A stretch of DNA of 64,000 nucleotides from Myotis daubentonii. Lineage: Eukaryota; Chordata; Mammalia; Chiroptera; Vespertilionidae. The translations under genes were made by a program, and so were the position numbers. The notes below the pieces were generated by a model. The model searched no databases. It saw only the letters and a list, made by a program, of their open reading frames with translations, and was not told the origin of the DNA. The stretch's first letter is position 1; each line of letters opens with the position of its first letter. Shown here piece by piece: positions 1 through 11,841 of this stretch. The stretch spans positions 95,678,641-95,742,640 of the forward strand of contig NC_081846.1 of the NCBI RefSeq assembly GCF_963259705.1, given 5' to 3'.

Positions 1-1898
1 TACCGAGCTCAGAATTGGTGTCTAAAGCCTTGGAATGATGAGAATATTGTTTCTCTTTACAATTAAGGAGGATTGGCTTTGGCGTTTTTTTGTGTGAATC
101 AGTTAAAATGGTGACGATTCCTGTAAATACTTCTAAGCAAACTGTCTAATTTTGGTAAAACTGTTAAAATACACAATGATAGTTCCCAGAAAGGACTAAC
201 AACGTGTAAGAAACACTTAAATAGATTCTTACTACATTTACTGTCGTATTCAATCACGGAGGTTTCTAGTGGAAAGCTGTGAAATGACGCAAATACTGGT
301 AATATTTATGTCTCCGGGTACTTCCGGTGGCGTTTTCACGGGACTGTGCTTTGAAATATTAAGAGTTCATGCTTACAGAGCTCAGAATTGGTGTCTAAAG
401 CCTTGGAAAGATGAGAATATTGTTTCTCTTTCAATTAAGGAGGATTGGCTTTGGCTTTTTTTTTGTGTGAATCAGTTAAAATGGTGACGATTCCGGTAAA
501 TACTTCTAAGCAATCTCTCTAATTTTGGTAAAACTGTTAAAATACACAATGATAGTTCCCAGAAATGATTAAGAACGTGTAAGAAACACCTCAAGTACAC
601 GTAAATAGAGTCTTACTACATTTACTGTCGTATTCAGTCACGGAGGTTTCCAGTGAAAGACCGTGCAATGACGCAAATACTGGTAATATTTACGTCTCCG
701 GGTACTTCCGGTGGCGTTTTCATGGGACTGTGCTTTGAAATATTAAGACTACATGCTTACAGAGCTCAGAATTGGTGTCTAACGCCTTGGAATGACGAGA
801 ATAGTGTTTCTGTTTACAATTAACGAGGATTGGCTTTGGCGTTTTTTTGTGTGAATCAGTTAAAATGGTGACTATTCCGGCAAATACTTCTAAGCAAACT
901 GTCTAATTTTGGTAAAACTGTTAAAATACACAATGATAGTTCCCAGAAAGGACTAACAACGTGTAAGAAACACCTCAAGTACACTTAAATAGATTCTTAC
1001 TACATTTACTGTCGTATTCAATCACGGAGGTTTCTAGTGGAAAGCTGTGAAATGACGCAAATACTGGTAATATTTATGTCTCCGGGTAATTCCGGTGGCG
1101 TTTTCACCGGACTGTGCTTTGAAATATTAAGAGTTCATGCTTACAGAGCTCAGAATTGGTGTCTGAAGCCTTGGAATGACGAGAATATTTTTTCTCTTTA
1201 CAATTAAGGAGGATTGGCTTTGGCGTTTTTTTGTGTGAATCAGTTAAAATGGTGACTATTCCGGTAAATACTTCTAAGCAAACTGTCTAATTTTGGTAAA
1301 ACTGTTAAAATACACAATGATAGTTCCCAGAAAGGACTAACAACGTGTAAGAAACACCTCAAGTACACTTAAATAGATTCTTACTACATTTACTGTCGTA
1401 TTCAATCACGGAGGTTTCTAGTGGAAAGCTGTGAAATGACGCAAATACTGGTAATATTTATGTCTCCGGGTAATTCCGGTGGCGTTTTCACCGGACTGTG
1501 CTTTGAAATATTAAGAGTTCATGCTTACAGAGCTCAGAATTGGTGTCTGAAGCCTTGGAATGACGAGAATATTTTTTCTCTTTACAATTAACGAGGATTG
1601 GCTTTGGCGTTTTTTTGTGTGAATCAGTTAAAATGGTGACTATTCCGGTAAATACTTCTAAGCAAACTGTCTAATTTTGGTAAAACTGTTAAAATACACA
1701 ATGATAGTTCTCAGAATGGACTAACAACGTGTAAGAAACACTTAAATAGATTCTTACTACATTTACTGTAGTATTCAATCACGGAGGTTGCTAGTGGAAA
1801 GCTGTGAAATGACGCAAATACTGGTAATATTTACATCTCCGGGTACTTCCGGTGGCGTTTTCACGGGACTGTGCTTTGAAATATTAAGAGTTCATGCT
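1..1898 (+). repeat. 5-mer HOR, copy 1 (1,898 bp)
   Basis: Five monomers with anchor spacings 384, 384, 384, 373 and 373 form a higher-order unit that recurs at an offset of exactly 1,898 bp. Position 1 (TACCGAGCTC) recurs at 1899. Diagnostic variants include GATTCCTGTAAATAC at 115, TTGGAAAGATGAG near 404, GCAATCTCTCTAA near 511, ACTACATGC near 748 and GGTTGCTAGTGG near 1787. I find no difference between 1-1833 and 1899-3731. The true left end lies outside the window. Confidence 0.88.
1421..1793 (+). repeat. Short-class monomer (373 bp, 11-bp deletion)
   Basis: Example of the short class. AACACCTCAAGTACACTTAAAT of full-length monomers reads AACACTTAAAT here (near 1736), an 11-bp loss between two ACAC-type direct repeats. 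The same deletion occurs near 211, 1736, 2110, 3634, 4776, 6302, 7445, 8203, 11268, 13940, 16993, 23896, 30404, 35004, 38835 and 60359, sixteen in all. Most sit in the left third of the window. I see none between about 39 and 60 kb, and the four right-hand cases belong to copies of one segment. The shared breakpoint suggests a single ancestral deletion spread by amplification. Confidence 0.9.
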
Positions 1899-3731
1899 TA
1901 CCGAGCTCAGAATTGGTGTCTAAAGCCTTGGAATGATGAGAATATTGTTTCTCTTTACAATTAAGGAGGATTGGCTTTGGCGTTTTTTTGTGTGAATCAG
2001 TTAAAATGGTGACGATTCCTGTAAATACTTCTAAGCAAACTGTCTAATTTTGGTAAAACTGTTAAAATACACAATGATAGTTCCCAGAAAGGACTAACAA
2101 CGTGTAAGAAACACTTAAATAGATTCTTACTACATTTACTGTCGTATTCAATCACGGAGGTTTCTAGTGGAAAGCTGTGAAATGACGCAAATACTGGTAA
2201 TATTTATGTCTCCGGGTACTTCCGGTGGCGTTTTCACGGGACTGTGCTTTGAAATATTAAGAGTTCATGCTTACAGAGCTCAGAATTGGTGTCTAAAGCC
2301 TTGGAAAGATGAGAATATTGTTTCTCTTTCAATTAAGGAGGATTGGCTTTGGCTTTTTTTTTGTGTGAATCAGTTAAAATGGTGACGATTCCGGTAAATA
2401 CTTCTAAGCAATCTCTCTAATTTTGGTAAAACTGTTAAAATACACAATGATAGTTCCCAGAAATGATTAAGAACGTGTAAGAAACACCTCAAGTACACGT
2501 AAATAGAGTCTTACTACATTTACTGTCGTATTCAGTCACGGAGGTTTCCAGTGAAAGACCGTGCAATGACGCAAATACTGGTAATATTTACGTCTCCGGG
2601 TACTTCCGGTGGCGTTTTCATGGGACTGTGCTTTGAAATATTAAGACTACATGCTTACAGAGCTCAGAATTGGTGTCTAACGCCTTGGAATGACGAGAAT
2701 AGTGTTTCTGTTTACAATTAACGAGGATTGGCTTTGGCGTTTTTTTGTGTGAATCAGTTAAAATGGTGACTATTCCGGCAAATACTTCTAAGCAAACTGT
2801 CTAATTTTGGTAAAACTGTTAAAATACACAATGATAGTTCCCAGAAAGGACTAACAACGTGTAAGAAACACCTCAAGTACACTTAAATAGATTCTTACTA
2901 CATTTACTGTCGTATTCAATCACGGAGGTTTCTAGTGGAAAGCTGTGAAATGACGCAAATACTGGTAATATTTATGTCTCCGGGTAATTCCGGTGGCGTT
3001 TTCACCGGACTGTGCTTTGAAATATTAAGAGTTCATGCTTACAGAGCTCAGAATTGGTGTCTGAAGCCTTGGAATGACGAGAATATTTTTTCTCTTTACA
3101 ATTAAGGAGGATTGGCTTTGGCGTTTTTTTGTGTGAATCAGTTAAAATGGTGACTATTCCGGTAAATACTTCTAAGCAAACTGTCTAATTTTGGTAAAAC
3201 TGTTAAAATACACAATGATAGTTCCCAGAAAGGACTAACAACGTGTAAGAAACACCTCAAGTACACTTAAATAGATTCTTACTACATTTACTGTCGTATT
3301 CAATCACGGAGGTTTCTAGTGGAAAGCTGTGAAATGACGCAAATACTGGTAATATTTATGTCTCCGGGTAATTCCGGTGGCGTTTTCACCGGACTGTGCT
3401 TTGAAATATTAAGAGTTCATGCTTACAGAGCTCAGAATTGGTGTCTGAAGCCTTGGAATGACGAGAATATTTTTTCTCTTTACAATTAACGAGGATTGGC
3501 TTTGGCGTTTTTTTGTGTGAATCAGTTAAAATGGTGACTATTCCGGTAAATACTTCTAAGCAAACTGTCTAATTTTGGTAAAACTGTTAAAATACACAAT
3601 GATAGTTCTCAGAATGGACTAACAACGTGTAAGAAACACTTAAATAGATTCTTACTACATTTACTGTAGTATTCAATCACGGAGGTTGCTAGTGGAAAGC
3701 TGTGAAATGACGCAAATACTGGTAATATTTA
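1899..3731 (+). repeat. 5-mer HOR, copy 2 (partial)
   Basis: Second copy of the 1,898-bp unit. Identity with copy 1 ends at 3731/3732, where copy 1 reads TTACATCTCC (1831) and this copy TTATGTCTCC (3729), followed by TCATGGG instead of TCACGGG. Its last three monomers are also the first part of the 7-mer unit that starts near 2722, so the two HOR registers overlap. Confidence 0.87.
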
Positions 3732-5389
3732 TGTCTCCGGGTACTTCCGGTGGCGTTTTCATGGGACTGTGCTTTGAAATATTAAGAGTTCATGCTTACA
3801 GAGCTCAGAATTGGTGTCTAAAGCCTTGGAATGATGAGAATATTGTTTCTCTTTCAATTAAGGAGGATTGGCTTTGGCGTTTTTTTTGTGTGAATCAGTT
3901 AAAATGGTGACGATTCCGGTAAATACTTCTAAGCAAACTCTCTAATTTTGGTAAAACTGTTAAAATACACAATGATAGTTCCCAGAAATGATTAAGAACG
4001 TGTAAGAAACACCTCAAGTACACGTAAATAGAGTCTTACTAGATTTACTGTCGTATTCAGTCACGGAGGTTTCCAGTGAAAGACCGTGCAATGACGCAAA
4101 TACTGGTAATATTTACGTCTCCGGGTACTTCCGGTGGCGTTTTCACGGGACTGTGCTTTGAAATATTAAGACTTCATGCTTACAGAGCTCAGAATTGGTG
4201 TCTAACGCCTTGGAATGACGAGAATAGTGTTTCTGTTTACAATTAACGAGCATTGGCTTTGGCGTTTTTTTGTGTGAATCAGTTAAAATGGTGACTATTC
4301 CGGTAAATACTTCTAAGCAAACTGTCTAATTTTGGTAAAACTGTTAAAATACACAATGATAGTTCCCAGAAAGGACTAACAACGTGTAAGAAACACCTCA
4401 AGTACACTTAAATAGATTCTTACTATATTTACTGTCGTATTCAATCACGGAGGTTTCTAGTGGAAAGCTGTGAAATGACGCAAATACTGGTAATATTTAC
4501 GTCTCCGGTTACTTCCGGTGGCGTTTTCACGGGACTGTGCTTTGAAATATTAAGAGTTCATGGTTACAGAGCTCAGAATTGGTGTCTAAAGCCTTGGAAT
4601 GACGAGAATAGTGTTTTTGTTTACAATTAAGGAGGATTGGCTTTGGCGTTTTTTTTGTGTGAATCAGTTAAAATGGTGACTATTCCAGTAAATACTTCTA
4701 AGCAAACTGTCTAATTTTGGTAAAACTATTAAAATACACAATGATAGTTCCCAGAAAGGACTAACAACGTGTAAGAAACACTTAAATAGATTCTTACTAC
4801 ATTTACTGTCGTATTCAATCACGGAGGTTTCTAGTGGAAAGCTGTGAAATGACGCAAATACTGGTAATATTTATGTCTCCGGGTAATTCCGGTGGCGTTT
4901 TCACGGGACTGTGCTTTGAAATATTAAGAGTTCATGCTTACAGAGCTCAGAATTGGTGTCTAAAGCCTTGGAATGACGAGAATAGGGTTTTTGTTTACAA
5001 TTAAGGAGGATTCGCTTTGGCGTTTTTTTTGTGTGAATCAGTTAAAATGGTGACGATTCCGGTAAATACTTCTAAGCAAACTTTCTAATTTTGGTAAAAC
5101 TGTTAAAATACACAATGATAGTTCCCAGAAATGACTAAGAACGTGTAAGAAACACCTCAAGTACACGTAAATAGAGTCTTACCACATTTACTGTCGTATT
5201 CAGTCACGGAGGTTTCCAGTGAAAGACTGTGAAATGACGCAAATACTGGTAATATTTACGTCTCCGGGTACTTCCGGTGGCGTTTTCACGGGACTGTGCT
5301 TTGAAATATTAAGAGTTCATGCTTACCGAGCTCAGAATTGGTGTCTAAAGCCTTGGAATGATGAGAATAGTGTTTTTGTTTACAATTAA
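2722..5389 (+). repeat. 7-mer HOR type I, copy 1 (2,668 bp)
   Basis: Seven monomers recur at an offset of 2,668 bp. Anchors 3692 to 6360 are spaced 384, 384, 374, 385, 384, 384 and 373. Shared rare variants are TATTCCGGCAAATAC (2771/5439), CAGAATGGACTAAC (3611/6279), GTTGCTAGTGG, TACTAGATTTACTG (4037/6705), AACGAGCATTGG and GAATAGGGTTTTTG (4980/7648). The left edge is set by the change from AACGAGG (copy 1) to AAGGAGG (copy 2) just before 2722/5390. Confidence 0.83.
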
Positions 5390-8036
5390 GGAGGATTGGC
5401 TTTGGCGTTTTTTTGTGTGAATCAGTTAAAATGGTGACTATTCCGGCAAATACTTCTAAGCAAACTGTCTAATTTTGGTAAAACTGTTAAAATACACAAT
5501 GATAGTTCCCAGAAAGGACTAACAACGTGTAAGAAACACCTCAAGTACACTTAAATAGATTCTTACTACATTTACTGTCGTATTCAATCATGGAGGTTTC
5601 TAGTGGAAAGCTGTGAAATGACGCAAATACTGGTAATATTTATGTCTCCGGGTAATTCCGGTGGCGTTTTCACCGGACTGTGCTTTGAAATATTAAGAGT
5701 TCATGCTTACAGAGCTCAGAATTGGTGTCTGAAGCCTTGGAATGACGAGAATATTTTTTCTCTTTACAATTAAGGAGGATTGGCTTTGGCGTTTTTTTGT
5801 GTGAATCAGTTAAAATGGTGACTATTCCGGTAAATACTTCTAAGCAAACTGTCTAATTTTGGTAAAACTGTTAAAATACACAATGATAGTTCCCAGAAAG
5901 GACTAACAACGTGTAAGAAACACCTCAAGTACACTTAAATAGATTCTTACTACATTTACTGTCGTATTCAATCACGGAGGTTTCTAGTGGAAAGCTGTGA
6001 AATGACGCAAATTCTGGTAATATTTATGTCTCCGGGTAATTCCGGTGGCGTTTTCACCTGACTGTGCTTTGACATATTAAGAGTTCATGCTTACAGAGCT
6101 CAGAATTGGTGTCTGAAGCATTGGAATGACGAGAATATTTTTTCTCTTTACAATTAACGAGGATTGGCTTTGGCGTTTTTTTGTGTGAATCAGTTAAAAT
6201 GGTGACTATTCCGGTAAATACTTCTAAGCAAACTGTCTAATTTTGGTAAAACTGTTAAAATACACAATGATAGTTCTCAGAATGGACTAACAACGTGTAA
6301 GAAACACTTAAATAGATTCTTACTACATTTACTGTAGTATTCAATCACGGAGGTTGCTAGTGGAAAGCTGTGAAATGACGCAAATACTGGTAATATTTAT
6401 GTCTCCGGGTACTTCCGGTGGCGTTTTCATGGGACTGTGCTTTGAAATATTAAGAGTTCATGCTTACAGAGCTCAGAATTGGTGTCTAAAGCCTTGGAAT
6501 GATGAGAATATTGTTTCTCTTTCAATTAAGGAGGATTGGCTTTGGCGTTTTTTTTGTGTGAATCAGTTAAAATGGTGACGATTCCGGTAAATACTTCTAA
6601 GCAAACTCTCTAATTTTGGTAAAACTGTTAAAATACACAATGATAGTTCCCAGAAATGATTAAGAACGTGTAAGAAACACCTCAAGTACACGTAAATAGA
6701 GTCTTACTAGATTTACTGTCGTATTCAGTCACGGAGGTTTCCAGTGAAAGACCGTGCAATGACGCAAATACTGGTAATATTTACGTCTCCGGGTACTTCC
6801 GGTGGCGTTTTCACGGGACTGTGCTTTGAAATATTAAGACTTCATGCTTACAGAGCTCAGAATTGGTGTCTAACGCCTTGGAATGACGAGAATAGTGTTT
6901 CTGTTTACAATTAACGAGCATTGGCTTTGGCGTTTTTTTGTGTGAATCAGTTAAAATGGTGACTATTCCGGTAAATACTTCTAAGCAAACTGTCTAATTT
7001 TGGTAAAACTGTTAAAATACACAATGATAGTTCCCAGAAAGGACTAACAACGTGTAAGAAACACCTCAAGTACACTTAAATAGATTCTTACTACATTTAC
7101 TGTCGTATTCAATCACGGAGGTTTCTAGTGGAAAGCTGTGAAATGACGCAAATACTGGTAATATTTACGTCTCCGGGTAATTCCGGTGGCGTTTTCACGG
7201 GACTGTGCTTTGAAATATTAAGAGTTCATGCTTACAGAGCTCAGAATTGGTGTCTAAAGCCTTGGAATGACGAGAATAGTGTTTTTGTTTACAATTAAGG
7301 AGGATTGGCTTTGGCGTTTTTTTTGTGTGAATCAGTTAAAATGGTGACGATTCCAGTAAATACTTCTAAGCAAACTGTCTAATTTTGGTAAAACTATTAA
7401 AATACACAATGATAGTTCCCAGAAAGGACTAACAACGTGTAAGAAACACTTAAATAGATTCTTACTACATTTACTGTCGTATTCAATCACGGAGGTTTCT
7501 AGTGGAAAGCTGTGAAATGACGCAAATACTGGTAATATTTATGTCTCCGGGTAATTCCGGTGGCGTTTTCACCGGATTGTGCTTTGAAATATTAAGAGTT
7601 CATGCTTACAGAGCTCAGAATTGGTGTCTAAAGCCTTGGAATGACGAGAATAGGGTTTTTGTTTACAATTAAGGAGGATTCGCTTTGGCGTTTTTTTTGT
7701 GTGAATCAGTTAAAATGGTGACGATTCCGGTAAATACTTCTAAGCAAACTTTCTAATTTTGGTAAAACTGTTAAAATACACAATGATAGTTCCCAGAAAT
7801 GACTAAGAACGTGTAAGAAACACCTCAAGTACACGTAAATAGAGTCTTACCACATTTACTGTCGTATTCAGTCACGGAGGTTTCCAGTGAAAGACTGTGA
7901 AATGACGCAAATACTGGTAATATTTACGTCTCCGGGTACTTCCGGTGGCGTTTTCACGGGACTGTGCTTTGAAATATTAAGAGTTCATGCTTACCGAGCT
8001 CAGAATTGGTGTCTAAAGCCTTGGAATGATGAGAAT
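5390..8036 (+). repeat. 7-mer HOR type I, copy 2
   Basis: Second copy of the 2,668-bp unit, ending near 8036, where GAATAGTGTTTTTG of the first copy becomes GAATATTGTTTCTC. It has private changes against copy 1: CAATCATGG near 5587, AAATTCTGG near 6010, CACCTGACTG near 6056, GACATATT near 6071 and AAGCATTGG near 6117. Copy 1 has its own, for example TCCGGTTACTT near 4506 and CATGGTTACAG near 4559. This pair is therefore older than the 1,898-bp or 2,690-bp pairs. Confidence 0.82.
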
Positions 8037-11000
8037 ATTGTTTCTCTTTACAATTAAGGAGGATTGGCTTTGGCGTTTTTTTGTGTGAATCAGTTAAAAT
8101 GGTGACGATTCCGGTAAATACTTCTAAGCAAACTGTCTAATTTTGGTAAAACTGTTAAAATACACAATGATAGTTCCCAGAAAGGACTAACAACGTGTAA
8201 GAAACACTTAAATAGATTCTTACTACATTTACTGTCGTATTCAATCACGGAGGTTTCTAGTGGAAAGCTGTGAAATGACGCAAATACTGGTAATATTTAA
8301 GTCTCCGGGTAATTCCGGTGGCGTTTTCACGGGACTGTGCTTTGAAATATTAAGAGTTCATGCTTACAGAGCTCAGAATTGGTGTCTAAAGCCTTGGAAT
8401 GATGAGAATATTGTTTCTCTTTACAATTAAGGAGGATTGGCTTTGGCGTTTTTTTGTGTGAATCAGTTAAAATGGTGACGATTCCGGTAAATACTTCTAA
8501 GCAAACTTTCTAATTTTGGTAAAACTGTTAAAATACACAATGATAGTTCCCAGAAAGGACTAACAACATGTAAGAAACACCTCAAGTACACTTAAATAGA
8601 TTCTTACTACATTTACTGTCGTATTCAATCACGGAGGTTTCTAGTGGAAAGCTGTGAAATGACGCAAATACTGGTAATATTTATGTCTCCGGGTACCTCC
8701 GGTCGCGTTTTCACGGGACTGTGCTTTGAAATATTAAGAGTTCATGCTTACAGAGCTCAGAATTGGTGTCTAAAGCCTTGGAATGATGAGAATATTGTTT
8801 CTCTTTCAATTAAGGAGGATTGGCTTTGGCGATATTTTTTTGTGTGAATCAGTTAAAATGGTGACGATTCCGGTAAATACTTCTAAGCAAACTCTCTAAT
8901 TTTGGTGAAACTGTTAAAATACACAATGATAGTTCCCAGAAATGACTAAGAACGTGTAAGAAACACATCAAGTACACATAAATAGAGTCTTACTACATTT
9001 ACTGTCTCATTCAGTCACGGAGGTTTCCAGTGGAAAGCTGTGAAATGCGCAAATACTGGTAACATTTACGTCTCCGGGTACTTCCGGTGGCGTTTTCACG
9101 GGACTGTGCTTTGAAAAATTAAGAGTTCATGCTTACAGAGCTCAGAATTGGTGTCTAACGCCTTGGAATGACGAGAATAGTGTTTCTGTTTACAATTAAC
9201 GAGGATTGGCTTTGGCGTTTTTTTGTGTGAATCAGTTAAAATGGTGACTATTCCGGCAAATACTTCTAAGCAAACTGTCTAATTTTGGTAAAACTGTTAA
9301 AATACACAATGATAGTTCCCAGAAAGGACTAACAACGTGTAAGAAACACCTCAAGTACACTTAAATAGATTCTTACTACATTTACTGTCATATTCAATCA
9401 CGGAGGTTTCTAGTGGAAAGCTGTGAAATGACGCAAATACTGGTAATATTTACATCTCCGGGTACTTCCGGTGTCGTTTTCACGGGACTGTGCTTTGAAA
9501 TATTAAGAGTTCATGCTTACAGAGCTCAGAATTGGTGTCTAAAGCCTTGGAATGACGAGAATAGTGTTTTTGTTTACAATTAAGGAGGATTGGCTTTGGC
9601 GTTTTTTTTTGTGTGAATCAGTTAAAATGGTGACAATTCCGGTAAATACTTCTAAGCAAACTCTCTAATTTTGGTAAAACTGTTAAAATACACAATGATA
9701 GTTCTCAGAAAGGACTAACAACGTGTAAGAGACACCTCAAGTACACTTAAATAGATTCTTACTACATTTACTGTTGTATTCAATCACGGAGGTTTCTAGT
9801 GGAAAGCTGTGAAATGACGCAAATACTGGTAATATTTATGTCTCCGGGTACTTCCGGTGGCGTTTTCACGGGACTGTGCTTTGAAATTTTAAGAGTTCAT
9901 GCTTACAGAGCTCACAATTGGTGTCTAAAGCCTTGGAATGATGAGAATATTGTTTCTCTTTCAATTAAGGAGGATTGGCTTTGGCGTTTTTTTTGTGTGA
10001 ATCAGTTAAAATGGTGACGATTCCGGTAAATACTTCTAAGCAAACTCTCTAATTTTGGTAAAACTGTTAAAATACACAATGATAGTTCCCAGAAATGATT
10101 AAGAACGTGTAAGAAACACCTCAAGTACACGTAAATAGAGTCTTACTACATTTACTGTCGTATTCAGTCACGGAGGTTTCCAGTGAAAGACCGTGCAATG
10201 ACGCAAATACTGGTAATATTTACGTCTCCGGGTACTTCCGGTGGCGTTTTCACGGGACTGTGCTTTGAAATATTAAGACTTCATGCTTACAGAGCTCAGA
10301 ATTGGTGTCTAACGCCTTGGAATGACGAGAATGGTGTTTCTGTTTACAATTAACGAGGATTGGCTTTGGCGTTTTTTTGTGTGAATCAGTTAAAATGGTG
10401 ACTATTCCGGCAAATACTTCTAAGAAAACTGTCTAATTTTGGTAAAACTGTTAAAATACACAATGATAGTTCCCAGAAAGGACTAACAACGTGTAAGAAA
10501 CACCTCAAGTACACTTAAATAGATTCTTACTACATTTACTGTCATATTCAATCACGGAGGTTTCTAATGGAAAGCTGTGAAATGACGCAAATACTGGTAA
10601 TATTTATGTCTCCGGGTAATTCCGGTGGCGTTTTCACCGGACTGTGCTTTGAAATATTAAGAGTTCATGCTTACAGAGCTCAGAATTGTTGTCTGAAGCC
10701 TTGGAATGACGAGAATATTTTTTCTCTTTACAATTCAGGAGGATTGGCTTTGGCGTTTTTTTGTGTGAATCAGTTAAAATGGTGACTATTCCGGTAAATA
10801 CTTCTAAGCAAACTGTCTAACTTTGGTAAAACTGTTAAAATACACAATGATAGTTCCCAGAAAGGAGTAACAACGTGTAAGAAACACCTCAAGTACACTT
10901 AAATAGATTCTTACTACATTTACTGTTGTATTCAATCACGGAGGTTTCTAGTGGAAAGCTGTGAAATGACGCAAATACTGGTAATATTTACATCTCCGGG

Positions 11001-11841
11001 TACTTCCGGTGGCGTTTTCACGGGACTGTGCTTTGAAATATTAAGAGTTCATGCTTACAGAGCTCAGAATTGGTGTCTAAAGCCTTGGAATGACGAGAAT
11101 AGTGTTTTTGTTTACAATTAAGGAGGATTGGCTTTGGCGTTTTTTTTTGTGTGAATCAGTTAAAATGGTGACAATTCCGGTAAATACTTCTAAGCAAACT
11201 CTCTAATTTTGGTAAAACTGTTAAAATACACAATGATAGTTCTCAGAAAGGAGTAACAACGTGTAAGAAACACTTAAATAGATTCTTACTACATTTACTG
11301 TCGTATTCAATCACGGAGGTTTCTAGTGGAAAGCTGTGAAATGACGCAAATACTGGTAATATTTATGTCTCCGGGTACTTCCGGTGGCGTTTTCACGGGA
11401 CTGTGCTTTGAAATTTTAAGAGTTCATGCTTACAGAGCTCAGAATTGGTGTCTAAAGCCTTGGAATGATGAGAATATTGTTTCTCTTTCAATTAAGGAGG
11501 ATTGGCTTTGGCGATATTTTTTTGTGTGAATCAGTTAAAATGGTGACTATTCCGGTAAATACTTCTAAGCAAACTCTCTAATTTTGGTGAAACTGTTAAA
11601 ATACACAATGATAGTTCCCAGAAATGACTAAGAACGTGTAAGAAACACATCAAGTACACATAAATAGAGTCTTACTACATTTACTGTCTCATTCAGTCAC
11701 GGAGGTTTCCAGTGGAAAGCTGTGAAATGACGCAAATACTGGTAACATTTACGTCTCCGGGTACTTCCGGTGGCGTTTTCACGGGACTGTGCTTTGAAAA
11801 ATTAAGAGTTCATGCTTACAGAGCTCAGAATTGGTGTCTAA
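8037..11841 (+). repeat. Mixed monomers with no local tandem HOR
   Basis: About ten monomers that do not form a simple tandem HOR among themselves. Two parts have copies elsewhere: about 8560-9150 matches 11240-11840 at an offset of 2,682 bp (shared AAACACATCA at 8961/11643 and GCGATATTTT at 8829/11511), and about 9400-11090 matches 18189-19878 and 20879-22568. The monomer beginning near 9028 lacks one A (GAAATGCGCAAA instead of GAAATGACGCAAA). No gene or foreign element is present. Confidence 0.75.
9400..11090 (+). repeat. 1.7-kb segment shared with the 17-22 kb HOR
   Basis: This stretch corresponds to part of the 2,690-bp 7-mer at offsets of about 8,789 and 11,479 bp. Shared marks are GCTCACAATTGG (near 9910), the TTCTAATGG variant of the anchor at 10567 and CAATTCAGGAGG near 10732, where AATTAAGG is usual. 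Small private differences here are GAATTGTTGTCTG (near 10684) and AAAGGAGTAAC (near 10862). It is probably an older copy from which, or with which, the 17-22 kb unit was built. Confidence 0.75.

Noticed and set aside
251..275. Shine-Dalgarno-like GGAGG six bases before GTG, and TAAGGAGG before TTG, in each monomer
   Set aside because: These look like bacterial ribosome sites, but a 64-kb tandem satellite with nested HORs is not a bacterial structure and the frames behind them are short and often broken. Taken as coincidence.
269..487. Recurring 66-84-codon open frames on the plus strand (for example 269-487, 2167-2385, 3686-3910, 13239-13493, 29655-29873)
   Set aside because: They start at the repeat anchor and exist only because the monomer recurs. 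The longer ones depend on chance indels or substitutions (TTTACAATT to TTTCAATT, AATTAAGG to AATTCAGG, TAAATAG to TAAATGG) that bypass a TAA. Many other copies are broken by in-frame stops (ATATGA at 17906, TACTGAGC at 12960, CTTAAAGAG at 32102) or frameshifts, and copy differences are often amino-acid-changing. No sign of coding selection.
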